Assembly: GCF_016811235.1 (NCBI RefSeq)
Contig: NZ_JAFBID010000029.1
Location: 1 to 63,547 of the forward strand
Length of the DNA stretch: 63,547 bases
Origin: Microvirga arabica
GTDB taxonomy: Bacteria; Pseudomonadota; Alphaproteobacteria; Rhizobiales; Beijerinckiaceae
Direction: 5' to 3'
Below the pieces are notes generated by a model, which worked only from the letters and a program-made list of their open reading frames with translations, made no database searches and was not told the DNA's origin. This document shows, in pieces, positions 9,208 through 17,313 of this stretch. Each line of letters opens with the position of its first letter. Position 1 is the stretch's first letter. The position numbers and the translations under genes are program-made.

Positions 9208-9636
9208 ATGAGAGATCTCCACGCCACGAAAGTAAAGTCCGGCAGCATCTACGAGGAGACCGACAGCTACTCCCGCGTCGTTGCAGCGGGCGACTGGGTT
9301 TTTGTCTCCAACACCGCCGGCCGCGATTGCAAGACCCGGGAAATGTCGACTGATCCGGTGGAGCAGGCCAAGCAGGTTTTCGCAAACATCGAAGGTGCTT
9401 TAGCCTCAGTCGGCGCAAGTCTGGCCGACGTCGTCCGCTCCCGGGTCTCCATTCCCTACCCGGAGGACGCCAGGGCCGTCATGGTTTATGTGGGCGAGAA
9501 GTTCCGTGGGATCGATCCGGCGAGCAGCGTCACCTGCTCTCCCCTCGGATCACCAGATTTCAAGGTCGAAATCGAGGTGACGGCTTATCGCGGCGTCGGG
9601 CAAGCCCAGCAGAAGCGGCAGACGATCAGTCTTTGA
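9208..9636 (+). CDS. RidA/YjgF-family protein lacking the catalytic arginine (second copy)
   Basis: A 142-residue Rid-fold protein, paralogous to the one at 688-1110 (shared VKSGS, SNTAGR, TREMS). The position of the catalytic arginine reads IDPASSVTCSPLG, so Ser replaces Arg105, and imine deaminase activity is not expected. It lies between hyuB and the FAD oxidase in one plus-strand run. That suggests handling of a reactive product of the hydantoinase or oxidase step, or a non-catalytic role. Confidence 0.85.
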   Translation: MRDLHATKVKSGSIYEETDSYSRVVAAGDWVFVSNTAGRDCKTREMSTDPVEQAKQVFANIEGALASVGASLADVVRSRVSIPYPEDARAVMVYVGEKFRGIDPASSVTCSPLGSPDFKVEIEVTAYRGVGQAQQKRQTISL

Positions 9637-9684
9637 CGCTCAGAAAATCACAGATTGCATTTCAAAAAAGATTGAAGGTCTTGC

Positions 9685-11004
9685 ATGGCACCGCGCCCTG
9701 ATCCAGTGAACACTACTCAGAAGCTGCCCGACCGCGTCGACGTCGTGGTCGTCGGCGGAGGCATCATCGGGACGAGCACTGCCCTGTCGCTTGCGGAGAA
9801 AGGCATCTCGGTGGCACTCTGTGAGAAGGGGCAGATCGCCGGCGAGCAATCCAGCCGCAACTGGGGCTGGTGCCGCACCATGGGCCGCGACGTCGCCGAA
9901 ATTCCGCTTGCTCTCGAAAGCCTGCGCATGTGGGAACGCATGAACACGCGCGTCGGCGCCGAGACGGGATTCCGCAAGGCCGGCATCATCTACCTCTGCG
10001 AGACGCAGCGCGATATCGAAAAGCACGAAGCTTGGCTTGAGCAGGTGCGGGAGTATCAGATCGGCTCTAGGCTGTTGACTCCGGACGAGGTCGACAAGCT
10101 TCTTCCGGGATCCTCGCGGCGCTGGCCGGGCGCCTTGTTTACCGCCGGCGATGGCCGCGCCGAGCCGCAGAAAGCCGCTCCGGCCATTGCAAATGCGGCT
10201 GAGCGCATGGGCGCCCACGTTTTTACGAACTGCGCCGTCCGTGGCATCGAAACGTCCGCAGGCCGCGTTTCAGGCGTGGTGACGGAGCGGGGCACCATCA
10301 AGTGCGAAAGCGTCGTGCTCGCAGGCGGAGCCTGGTCGCGCCTGTTCTGCGGCAACATGGGGATCGACTTCCCTCAACTGAAGATCCTCAGCTCCGTGAT
10401 GCGCACGGAACCGCTCGAGGGTCTGCCGGATTACGCCGTCGGCGCCGGCGACTTCGCGTTCCGCAAGCGCCTCGACGGCGGATATACGATCGCTCAGCGC
10501 AACGCGAACGAGGCGCCGATCGTGCCGGACAGCTTCCGGCTCTTCTTCGACTTCATTCCAGCCCTGAGAACGCAGTGGCACGAGTTGCGCCTGCGGGTCG
10601 ACAACCGCTTCATCGAGGAGTGGCGTATCCCGCGGCGATGGTCTCTGGACGAGACGACGCCGTTCGAGACGGTGCGCACGCTCGATCCGGCGCCGAACAA
10701 AGCCATCCTCAATAAAGGTGCTTCGAACCTCGCCCGCAATTTTCCAGCATTCAAGGGCATGAAGGTCGCCGAAAGCTGGGCAGGCCTGGTGGATGTGACA
10801 CCTGACGCAGTACCGGTCATCTCGGAAGTCGCCGCTGTCCCGGGCTTCTTCCTGGCAAGCGGTCTTTCCGGTCACGGGTTCGGCCTCGGCCCCGGCGCGG
10901 GGCGACTGACGGCAGACCTCGTGGCCGGTGACAAACCGATCGTGGATGCCGCGCCCTACCGCTTCGACCGCTTCGTCAGACGGGCGAGCAAGAAGGCCGC
11001 GTGA
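9685..11004 (+). CDS. FAD-dependent oxidoreductase (D-amino acid / sarcosine oxidase-like, DAO fold)
   Basis: This 439-residue protein has an N-terminal Rossmann dinucleotide motif (VVVVGGGIIGTSTALSLAEK, residues 16-35) and the DAO-fold signature SSRNWGWCRTMGRD. A C-terminal GLSGHGFGLGPGAGRLTADL FAD-contact block completes the fold. Family members oxidise secondary or primary amines and amino acids to imines. ATG at 9685 follows GAAGG. After a hydantoinase it could oxidise the released N-substituted amino acid, for example a sarcosine-like product; this is inference. The imine product would explain a Rid protein next door, although both Rids here lack the deaminase arginine. Confidence 0.88.
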   Translation: MAPRPDPVNTTQKLPDRVDVVVVGGGIIGTSTALSLAEKGISVALCEKGQIAGEQSSRNWGWCRTMGRDVAEIPLALESLRMWERMNTRVGAETGFRKAGIIYLCETQRDIEKHEAWLEQVREYQIGSRLLTPDEVDKLLPGSSRRWPGALFTAGDGRAEPQKAAPAIANAAERMGAHVFTNCAVRGIETSAGRVSGVVTERGTIKCESVVLAGGAWSRLFCGNMGIDFPQLKILSSVMRTEPLEGLPDYAVGAGDFAFRKRLDGGYTIAQRNANEAPIVPDSFRLFFDFIPALRTQWHELRLRVDNRFIEEWRIPRRWSLDETTPFETVRTLDPAPNKAILNKGASNLARNFPAFKGMKVAESWAGLVDVTPDAVPVISEVAAVPGFFLASGLSGHGFGLGPGAGRLTADLVAGDKPIVDAAPYRFDRFVRRASKKAA

Positions 11005-11196
11005 GGCGCGGACCAAGGGCCACCCCCGGGGCACACCCGCGGCCACCTGGTTGCGCAGAACGACAATCCGGCGGAGCGGGTCCGCTCCGCCGCCAAGAAC
11101 GATGCGGCGCATCCGCCAGACATCCTGCCTTCTGCAAATCGCAGAGCAGCCTGAAGCGTGGCCCGTCCGCATGAAGACCGAAGGGAGAAGCGAGCG

Positions 11197-11262
11197 ATGA
11201 AATGGCACGATGCCGTCTCGATTGAAGAGCTTTCGGTTCCTGCAAGGGACACGATGAGATGA
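11197..11262 (+). CDS. possible 21-residue leader peptide coupled to the VOC gene
   Basis: A short frame with a good GGGAGAAG ribosome site starts at 11197 (MKWHDAVSIEELSVPARDTM then Arg) and stops at a TGA that overlaps the start of the VOC gene as ATGATG. The arrangement suits translational coupling in the 254-bp gap after the oxidase. I recognise no family, and chance is possible. Confidence 0.3.
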   Translation: MKWHDAVSIEELSVPARDTMR

Positions 11263-11642
11263 TGCTGGATGCGATCCACCATGTTGCCATCATCGGCTCG
11301 GACTACGAGCGCTCGAAGCAATTTTACTCGGTCGTTTTGAATCTGCCGATCATCCGTGAGGTTTGGCGGGCGGATCGGCAATCGTGGAAGTGCGACCTCC
11401 AGCTTGGATCGGCCCAGCTGGAACTCTTCTCCTTTCCTTCCTCTCCCCCGAGGCCGTCTCGCCCGGAGGCTGCCGGCCTTCGCCACTTGGCCTTGTCCGT
11501 TCGGGCTCTCGAACCTGTCATAGAGCACCTGAACCGCTTCCAAGTTGTCGTCGAACCCATTCGCGTCGACGAACACACGGGGAGGCGTTTCACCTTCTTC
11601 ACGGATCCTGACGGTCTTCCACTCGAATTATACGAAGCCTAG
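11259..11642 (+). CDS. VOC/glyoxalase-fold metalloprotein (YaeR/GloA2-like)
   Basis: A 127-residue vicinal-oxygen-chelate protein with the YaeR-type pattern: AIHHVAIIGSDYERSKQFYS start, SAQLELFSFP, RPSRPEAAGLRHLALSV and a TFFTDPDGLPLELYEA end. The four metal positions are filled by His (AIHHV), Glu (AQLEL), His (GLRHL) and Glu (PLELY). Start ATG at 11259, or 11262. It is the first of two glyoxalase-type genes in this run, which hints at a 2-oxoaldehyde or short hydroxy-acid intermediate. Confidence 0.85.
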   Translation: MMLDAIHHVAIIGSDYERSKQFYSVVLNLPIIREVWRADRQSWKCDLQLGSAQLELFSFPSSPPRPSRPEAAGLRHLALSVRALEPVIEHLNRFQVVVEPIRVDEHTGRRFTFFTDPDGLPLELYEA

Positions 11643-11714
11643 CGGTCCGTTTGCCGCTCCGCGCTCCTGCGAGCCATTCGTCCGCTCATCCATCTTCGCG
11701 AAAGGGTTCTATCC

Positions 11715-12722
11715 GTGTCAAAAACCGTCAAGTGGGGCATTCTGAGCCCTGCGAAGATCGCCCGAGAGCAGGTCATTCCCAGTCTAAAAGGCAGCGACCT
11801 GAACGAAATCGTGGCGATTGCGTCCCGCGACGGAGAGCGGGCCCGGAAAGCCGCCACCGATTTCGGCATTCCGAAGGCCTACGATTCCTATGAGGCGATG
11901 CTCGCCGACCCGGAGGTGGACGCTGTCTACAATCCCCTGCCCAACCATCTTCATGCCCCGCTGACCATCAAGGCTCTCCAGGCGGGCAAGCATGTCCTCT
12001 GCGAGAAGCCTATCGCTCTCAATGCGGAGGAGGCACGCAGGATCGAGGCAGCCCAGGCAGAGACCGGCCTGTTGGTCGCAGAGGCGTTCATGGTACGCTT
12101 CCATCCGCAATGGCCGCGGGCACGTGAGATCATCCGCAGCGGCAGGCTCGGTGAAGTCCGAGCGGTTCAAACGTTCTTCTCCTATTTCCTGCTAGATCCA
12201 GAGAACATACGCAACCAAGCCGGAATCGGTGGCGGTGGGCTCTACGATGTCGGGTGCTATGCCATCGCGACGGCACGGTACATCTTCGGCGCCGATCCTG
12301 AACGGGTGATCGGGCTGTTCGATCGAGATGAGGCCATGCTCACGGATCGTCTGGCAAGCGGACTCGCAGCGTTTCCCGGCGGGCGCCAGTTGACGTTCAC
12401 CTGCGCAACCCAGCTGGTGCCGACGCAGAAGGTGCAGATCGCCGGAACGCGGGGGCGGCTGGAGATCGAGGTTCCTTTCAATCCTGATCGCCGTCATCCG
12501 ACGCGCATCGTGTTCGACGACGGCAGGGACCTGTCAGGCAGTGGCCGAGAGACGGAGGAGTTCGTGCCCGCCGATCAGTATCGGCTGCAGGGAGATGCCT
12601 TCTCCCGAGCGATCCTCGATGGGACCAGACTTGAGTTCCCCATCGAGGATGCAGTCACCAACATGCGGGTGATCGATGCGCTGTTCCGGTCTGAGCGGTC
12701 TGGAACATGGGAGGAGATCTAG
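11715..12722 (+). CDS. Gfo/Idh/MocA-family NAD(P)-dependent dehydrogenase
   Basis: A 335-residue oxidoreductase starting at GTG 11715 after AAAGG. The Rossmann N-terminus reads KWGILSPAKIAREQVIPSLK, an atypical GxG variant common in this family. The catalytic EKPIALN motif (Lys near residue 96) and the C-terminal alpha/beta domain with GGGLYDVGCY follow. Family members oxidise or reduce sugars, polyols and related compounds. Its place between two glyoxalase-fold genes suggests a carbonyl-processing branch of the hyu pathway, but the substrate is unknown. Confidence 0.9.
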   Translation: MSKTVKWGILSPAKIAREQVIPSLKGSDLNEIVAIASRDGERARKAATDFGIPKAYDSYEAMLADPEVDAVYNPLPNHLHAPLTIKALQAGKHVLCEKPIALNAEEARRIEAAQAETGLLVAEAFMVRFHPQWPRAREIIRSGRLGEVRAVQTFFSYFLLDPENIRNQAGIGGGGLYDVGCYAIATARYIFGADPERVIGLFDRDEAMLTDRLASGLAAFPGGRQLTFTCATQLVPTQKVQIAGTRGRLEIEVPFNPDRRHPTRIVFDDGRDLSGSGRETEEFVPADQYRLQGDAFSRAILDGTRLEFPIEDAVTNMRVIDALFRSERSGTWEEI

Positions 12723-12857
12723 AGCCCTCCCCTGCCTGCTCGGTGTTCGCGCACTGCTCGAGGCTTCTCCGGAGGCCTCAAGCACCGCCGGCACCGGCGA
12801 CCGACCGGTCGGCCCTCATCGGGCCGACCACCGATCTCATGTCAAAGGAGGTTACGA

Positions 12858-13310
12858 ATGACTGAGGTAAAGCAACGGTACATGCACACCATGGTCCGCG
12901 TGAAGGATCTGGACAAAAGCGTGGAATTCTACACCAAGGCCATGGGCATGAACGTGCTGAGGCGGATCGAGGTTCCTGAAGGGGAATATAGCCTCGCGTT
13001 CGTCGGGTACGGCGACGAGGAAACCGAGCCGACGATCGAGCTGACCTACAACTGGGGAAAGGATGACGGCTACGAGATCGGCAACGGATTCGGACATTTC
13101 GCCATCGGCGTCGAGGACGTTGCTGCCACCTGCGACTATGTTCGCAAGCTCGGGGGCAAGGTTACCCGGGAAGCTGGCCCTGTGAAGTTCGGGACAACTG
13201 TCATCGCGTTCATCGAAGACCCCGATGGATATAAGGTCGAGTTGATCCAGCACGATCAGGCAATCCGGGAAATGAAAGAGGCCAAGGCTCAAGCGGGTTC
13301 AGTGGCCTAG
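12858..13310 (+). CDS. gloA: lactoylglutathione lyase-like glyoxalase I
   Basis: A 150-residue VOC protein close to bacterial glyoxalase I, which isomerises the methylglyoxal-glutathione adduct to S-lactoylglutathione. Metal ligands are visible as His in YMHTMVRV, Glu in [10 protein letters not shown], His in GFGHFAIGV and Glu in GYKVELIQ. A perfect AAAGGAGG lies 7 bp before ATG 12858. The 135-bp gap after the dehydrogenase could hold a promoter. A dedicated pathway role instead of housekeeping detoxification is possible given its neighbours. Confidence 0.9.
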   Translation: MTEVKQRYMHTMVRVKDLDKSVEFYTKAMGMNVLRRIEVPEGEYSLAFVGYGDEETEPTIELTYNWGKDDGYEIGNGFGHFAIGVEDVAATCDYVRKLGGKVTREAGPVKFGTTVIAFIEDPDGYKVELIQHDQAIREMKEAKAQAGSVA

Positions 13311-13319
13311 CCATTTTGC

Positions 13320-13362
13320 GGCACTTCAGGGTACCGGTGAGTGACCTGAACCTTGAAGTGCC
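13320..13362 (+). terminator. hairpin after gloA, probable terminator
   Basis: GGCACTTCAGGGT (13320-13332) pairs with ACCTTGAAGTGCC (13350-13362) with one G-T pair. It starts 9 bp after the gloA stop. There is no clear T-run, so termination is likely but not certain. Confidence 0.5.
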
Positions 13363-13470
13363 CATCCGGTGGACGAACGTTCAAGCACGAAGCCTGTGAT
13401 TACTCCGCATTGGGTCCTATGGTGTTCCATGCGGACAACACACTATCAGGAAATCTCAGGAGGCGGAATC

Positions 13471-13779
13471 GTGAGCACCGACACCTTTGAGACATCTCTC
13501 CGTCATGAGAGGCCGCCTCAGGGCTGGAGCAATGCCCTGCAGGCACTCTGGTGGGACGCGAACGGAAACTGGGACAAGGCTCACAGTCTTGTTCAACTGA
13601 ATGAGGCAGATCGTCGATCCGCTTGGGTTCATGCCTATCTTCACCGCAAGGAAGGTGATCTATCGAACGCAGCTTATTGGTACAGGCGATCCGGCCAGCC
13701 TATGGCGACCGGCTCTCTCATCAATGAATGTCGAGCGATAGCGGCAAGCCTCCTAGAGCATTCTCCCTCTGCGGAGTAG
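13471..13779 (+). CDS. conserved small hypothetical protein
   Basis: A 102-residue acidic protein. The GTG start at 13471 is chosen because AGGAGG lies 7 bp before it; the frame is open upstream to 13369 without a ribosome site. It contains ALQALWWDANGNWDKAHSLV, WVHAYLHRKEGDLSNAAYWY and RRSGQP, a two-helix repeat pattern that I have the impression recurs in alphaproteobacterial hypothetical proteins. No catalytic motif is visible and no function is assigned. It stands alone after the gloA terminator. Confidence 0.7.
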   Translation: MSTDTFETSLRHERPPQGWSNALQALWWDANGNWDKAHSLVQLNEADRRSAWVHAYLHRKEGDLSNAAYWYRRSGQPMATGSLINECRAIAASLLEHSPSAE

Positions 13780-14174
13780 CTGCTTCCACCTGTAAATTGG
13801 AGCTCGTTTAGCGCCGAGGGCGGGAACACGCGACCGCTTGCGACTGGGCTTCGGAACACGGCTTCAGGTCGGCTCCCTGAGAAATGACTAAGCATCATCT
13901 CTCGTAAGGTAAGAAAACTCAGATTTTACCTGCCCGGCAAATCAAATGATGCCTTGTGATCCAACCCGCAAGAGATGCCTGGAGCGTTGGAGATCCGGAA
14001 TTCTGGCAGTTCCCTGGGCCCCGATGGCATAGCCGCGACACCCAACAAATGGAACGTTTTGCCGGGTGTGCTGTGCCCGTGACGGTCAGCCGACCGCGCG
14101 GCCGGAGGGCACTCCAACGCGAGAGCTGAACGGGACCGGATCGCGGGCACGAACTCGGTCGCATTGGCGTCAGC
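13780..14174. other. gap with no recognisable gene
   Basis: About 395 bp between the small hypothetical gene and the SDR remnant. I see no convincing gene. Part of it may be the unrecognisable 5' half of the SDR gene whose 3' end follows. Confidence 0.5.
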
Positions 14175-14489
14175 ATGCGACATAGCTGGATGTGGGGCCG
14201 CATCGCGGAATGGTTCGACCTCGAGCCCGCACCCTTCGGCGGCTCAATCCTGCCGCTGGAAGAGCAGATGAAGGAGGATGCTCCCACCTGGCGTCAAATT
14301 GCTGAGCGGGAGGGCTTGGCCGAGCCGGATCTTGGCCGTCTCGCCTCCCTTTGCCATACGGATACCGACCTCGGACGGCCGATTGAGGTGATGACCGACA
14401 TGTCGAAGAGTCGTCGTTTGGGCTTCACTGGCTACCACGCAACCGATGATGCCTTCTTCGACCTGTTTGCGGAACTCCGAGCTGACTGA
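14175..14489 (+). pseudogene. SDR-family (PRISE-like) NAD-dependent reductase, C-terminal remnant
   Basis: About 104 residues match the C-terminal third of PRISE-like short-chain dehydrogenases: MWGRIAEWFDLEPAPFGGSI, then EQM, then GLAEPDLGRLAS, RPIEVMTDMSKSRRLGFTGY and TDDAFFDLFAELRAD. The nucleotide-binding and catalytic N-terminus (about 250 residues) is missing and is not found upstream in any frame. No ribosome site precedes the first ATG. It is a decayed gene with no working product expected. Confidence 0.7.
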
Positions 14490-14568
14490 CTGATCCCATG
14501 ATCCTTCGGGGCCATCTTGTGGCAATCACTACGAAATGCCGGGTGGAAGGACGACAAAGGTCCGCAGC

Positions 14569-14656
14569 GGGTCACGCACTGACGATCCCCTGCCCTCCAG
14601 GAATGTTCGCTGTTCCCTCCCTACGCGGACATTCGATCTACTTCCGGGATGTGCCA
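14569..14656 (+). repeat. dispersed intergenic repeat, copy A
   Basis: This copy begins GGGTCACGCACTGACGATCC and includes TACGCGGACATTCGATCTAC, ending near GTGCCA. It is nearly identical to copy B at 31708-31803 and recognisably related to copies at 23798 and 39658. It lies in the 14490-14856 gap, which holds nothing else I can identify. Confidence 0.75.
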
Positions 14657-14856
14657 GGTCCTGACATTTCCTTTCAGCGGCTCCCTGCGAGATTGATCCT
14701 CTGAAATAATGGGACGCTTACTCGCCTGCCGGATAGTGCCGGTCCACATACGGCAAAGGAGGTTGTGTTTAGCATGACCATTGAAGAAGCCGAGGTGGGC
14801 CGCAGAGCGCGTGTCACCTCGATACCTCCTCGGTCAATGTCCTAGCTTTCGAGAGC

Positions 14857-15654
14857 TTAGCTTTGACGGTAGAGGAAGCGCTCCGGTTGCACCGGCTCTT
14901 CCCGCAGGCCCATGCGCTGGAGGCGGTAAAGATGCTTGGTGAAAGCGAGAGCGTCTTCCTTTGAAAGCTCGCGCCCGCGATAATATGCTTCCATCTCGAT
15001 TCTGACAGCTTCGGGTGGATGCCGGGCAATTTTCGCCGCAACCTGACGCGCCTCATCCATTAGATCTTCAGGTGCCACGATCTTGTTGACAAGCCGATGC
15101 GATAAGGCTTCTTCGGCATCCATCGCATCGCCGGTCAGCAGCATCCACATCGCGACCGTGTGTGGCAATTGCAGCCCGAGACGCGAGGTGCCGCCCGCCC
15201 CGCCCATGCCGTATGCAATCTCCGGAAAGCCGAACTTCGCCCCGGTGGAGGCTATACGAATGTCAGTCAGCGCGAGCAGATAGATCATCCCCTGACCCAG
15301 GCACCAGCCATTAACGGCACCAATGATTGGCTTGAAGCGCTCCAGACCGAGAACGTCACGGGACCAGGCAAAATCGTGCGGTGTTTCGCCCTCTCCGCTG
15401 TGGGGCCAAAGATGGTTGCCGAGCTCCCCGCGTGGCGTGTTGCCCTTGCTATAGGTGGTCTTAATGTCGTCGCCGGCACAGAATCCGCGCTCTCCCGCCC
15501 CCGTGATAATCCCGCAGCGGATTGCCGGGTCAGCGAGGAAATCCTTGAGTGCGAAAAACAGCTCTTTGTGCATGGCGGGAGTGGTCGGGTTGACCGAACC
15601 GTTTTCGATAGTGAAGACAGCAATGTCGCCGTCCTTTTCGTAATGAAGAGGCAA
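14857..15654 (-). CDS. enoyl-CoA hydratase/isomerase (crotonase) family protein, atypical active site
   Basis: A 265-residue crotonase. The start is TTG at 15654, chosen because AAAGGAGA lies 7 bp before it. The oxyanion-hole segments are present (GFCAGDDIK near residue 72; GAVNGWCLGQGMIYLLALTD near 113), as is PEIAYGMGGAGGTSRL with the first catalytic-position Glu. The second acid/base position, Glu164 in rat hydratase (AMEM), reads AMWM here, so Trp replaces Glu. Ordinary hydration may be lost and another crotonase reaction is likely. It is the last gene of an operon with an acyl-CoA ligase and a Pot-type importer. Confidence 0.88.
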   Translation of the reverse strand: MPLHYEKDGDIAVFTIENGSVNPTTPAMHKELFFALKDFLADPAIRCGIITGAGERGFCAGDDIKTTYSKGNTPRGELGNHLWPHSGEGETPHDFAWSRDVLGLERFKPIIGAVNGWCLGQGMIYLLALTDIRIASTGAKFGFPEIAYGMGGAGGTSRLGLQLPHTVAMWMLLTGDAMDAEEALSHRLVNKIVAPEDLMDEARQVAAKIARHPPEAVRIEMEAYYRGRELSKEDALAFTKHLYRLQRMGLREEPVQPERFLYRQS

Positions 15655-15693
15655 GGTAGGTCTCCTTTCAGAGGGCGATAAGAGCTGCGCCGG

Positions 15694-17313
15694 TCAGGCA
15701 GGCTGCAGGTTGTGAGTGAGACGATCATAGACACCGGCACGCAAATCCTCACGCTCTGCTATGATGACGTGCTTGGCGACTTTCTCAGACGGGGTCTTTG
15801 GCAGATTCTGTCGGATTTCGAGGAAGCGCGGCACCTTGAATGGTGCCAAGTGCTGGGTGCAGTGCTCGAAGAAGCCCTCTAGGTCGAATTGATCCTTGGT
15901 GATACCAGGCTTCAGCACCAGGCAGGCCAAAACTTCCTGACCGCGGTCAGGGTCAGGAACGGGAATAGCAGCGGCCTCGAGAACCTCGTGCCAGCCCAGC
16001 ATGACTGCCTCGACCTCGCGGGCCGCGATATTCTCTCCCGAGCGGCGAATCATGTCCTTGATCCGTCCGACGATATAGTGGAAGCCGCGTTCATCGCGCC
16101 GAAACAGATCACCGGTGCGGAACCAGCCGCCCTCACGGAAGCTATCCGCATTGGCCTCAGGCTTGTTCCAGTAGCCTTGGAGAATGCCAGGGCCGCGGAT
16201 CCACAATTCACCGACCTCGCCCGGCGGAACCTCCCTGCCCTCCTCGTCACGGATCGTAGCCTCGCGAAACGGCGATGGGATGCCGCATGTGCCGGAGCCG
16301 ACCATGGAGGTGGCGCCATAAGGCGTGAACAGCGCCGATCCGACCTCTGTCATGCCGAAGCTCTCGCGCGCCACCACGTCGAAGCGTTGTTCCAGTTCGG
16401 CATGCATGTCCTTCCGCAGGCCAAAGACCGCGACTATCTTGAGCGGAATGTCGCGATCATCGGACCGGGGCGGCTGCTTCAAAACAATCTGCGGGAAGAT
16501 GCAGTACTCGATGCCGTAGCGTCGGACCCAGTCGAGGAAATGTGTCCCCGAAGCCTTCGTCGCCACAAAGAGCGTGCCTTTCAGCCGCATCGCCATCAGC
16601 AACAACCATTGCGGATCCATATAGTAGAAAGGTTGAGCCGCAAGGACGTTCCTGACGATGCCGTTTGCACGCATCGCGGCGACTCGTGCAAGCGTCAGCC
16701 AATAACGATGGCTGAGCATGCAGCCCTTAGGAAAGCCGGTCGTGCCCGAGGTGTACTGGATGTTGATGACGTCATCGAGCTCGGGCCCCCGTGCTGCGAC
16801 GAAGTCCTCGGCCGGCGTCGCGGCAAGCGCCTCCCAGCTCCCGTCGGTGCCGCCGACAACGATCGGCTGAGCGAAGGCGGCGAGATCTCGGACCTCCGGC
16901 GCCGCGCCGATCTCTGCCAGCCCGGAAGCTGCGATAACGATCGTCTCCGCGCCACTGTCGGTTAGCACATAGGCGACCTCGCGCGGGGTATAGCGCACGT
17001 TGATGGGAACCATAATCGCGCCCAGGCGCGCCAATGCCAGCCAGGTCAGCGGGAAGGCCGCGATGTTCGGCAGCATGACACCGACTCGATCGCCGAAGCC
17101 GATGCCCCGCGCGGCCAGACCTGCCGCGATAGCGCGGGTCTTAGCAGCGAGTTCGCGATAGCTGAGGGTAACGCCAGCCTCGAAGAAGTTAGCTGCAGGA
17201 GCATCGCCGAGCTCGGCGGCACAGGCATCGACGAAAGCGGGGAGATTGCGTGGGAATGGCTCCGCCTCAACTCTGGCTCGCAATTCCGCAGCGGCCCGCA
17301 GTTCTTCATCCAT
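15694..17313 (-). CDS. acyl-CoA ligase (AMP-forming), CaiC/fatty-acyl ligase-like
   Basis: A 539-residue ANL-superfamily ligase. The P-loop-like motif is YTSGTTGFPKGCM (near 190); later motifs are GMTEVGSALFTPYG, the WFRTGDLFRRDERGFHYIVG hinge and the C-terminal PKTPSEKVAK catalytic lysine. It would activate a carboxylic acid to its CoA thioester with ATP. ATG at 17313 overlaps the permease gene by 8 bp, so it is co-transcribed with the importer. The nearest named relatives I recall are crotonobetaine/carnitine-CoA and medium-chain ligases, but the acid is unknown. Confidence 0.92.
   Translation of the reverse strand: MDEELRAAAELRARVEAEPFPRNLPAFVDACAAELGDAPAANFFEAGVTLSYRELAAKTRAIAAGLAARGIGFGDRVGVMLPNIAAFPLTWLALARLGAIMVPINVRYTPREVAYVLTDSGAETIVIAASGLAEIGAAPEVRDLAAFAQPIVVGGTDGSWEALAATPAEDFVAARGPELDDVINIQYTSGTTGFPKGCMLSHRYWLTLARVAAMRANGIVRNVLAAQPFYYMDPQWLLLMAMRLKGTLFVATKASGTHFLDWVRRYGIEYCIFPQIVLKQPPRSDDRDIPLKIVAVFGLRKDMHAELEQRFDVVARESFGMTEVGSALFTPYGATSMVGSGTCGIPSPFREATIRDEEGREVPPGEVGELWIRGPGILQGYWNKPEANADSFREGGWFRTGDLFRRDERGFHYIVGRIKDMIRRSGENIAAREVEAVMLGWHEVLEAAAIPVPDPDRGQEVLACLVLKPGITKDQFDLEGFFEHCTQHLAPFKVPRFLEIRQNLPKTPSEKVAKHVIIAEREDLRAGVYDRLTHNLQPA

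Noticed and set aside
7541..9418. A 625-codon open frame on the minus strand
   Set aside because: It is antisense to hyuB, has no recognisable domain and reflects GC-rich third-position bias.
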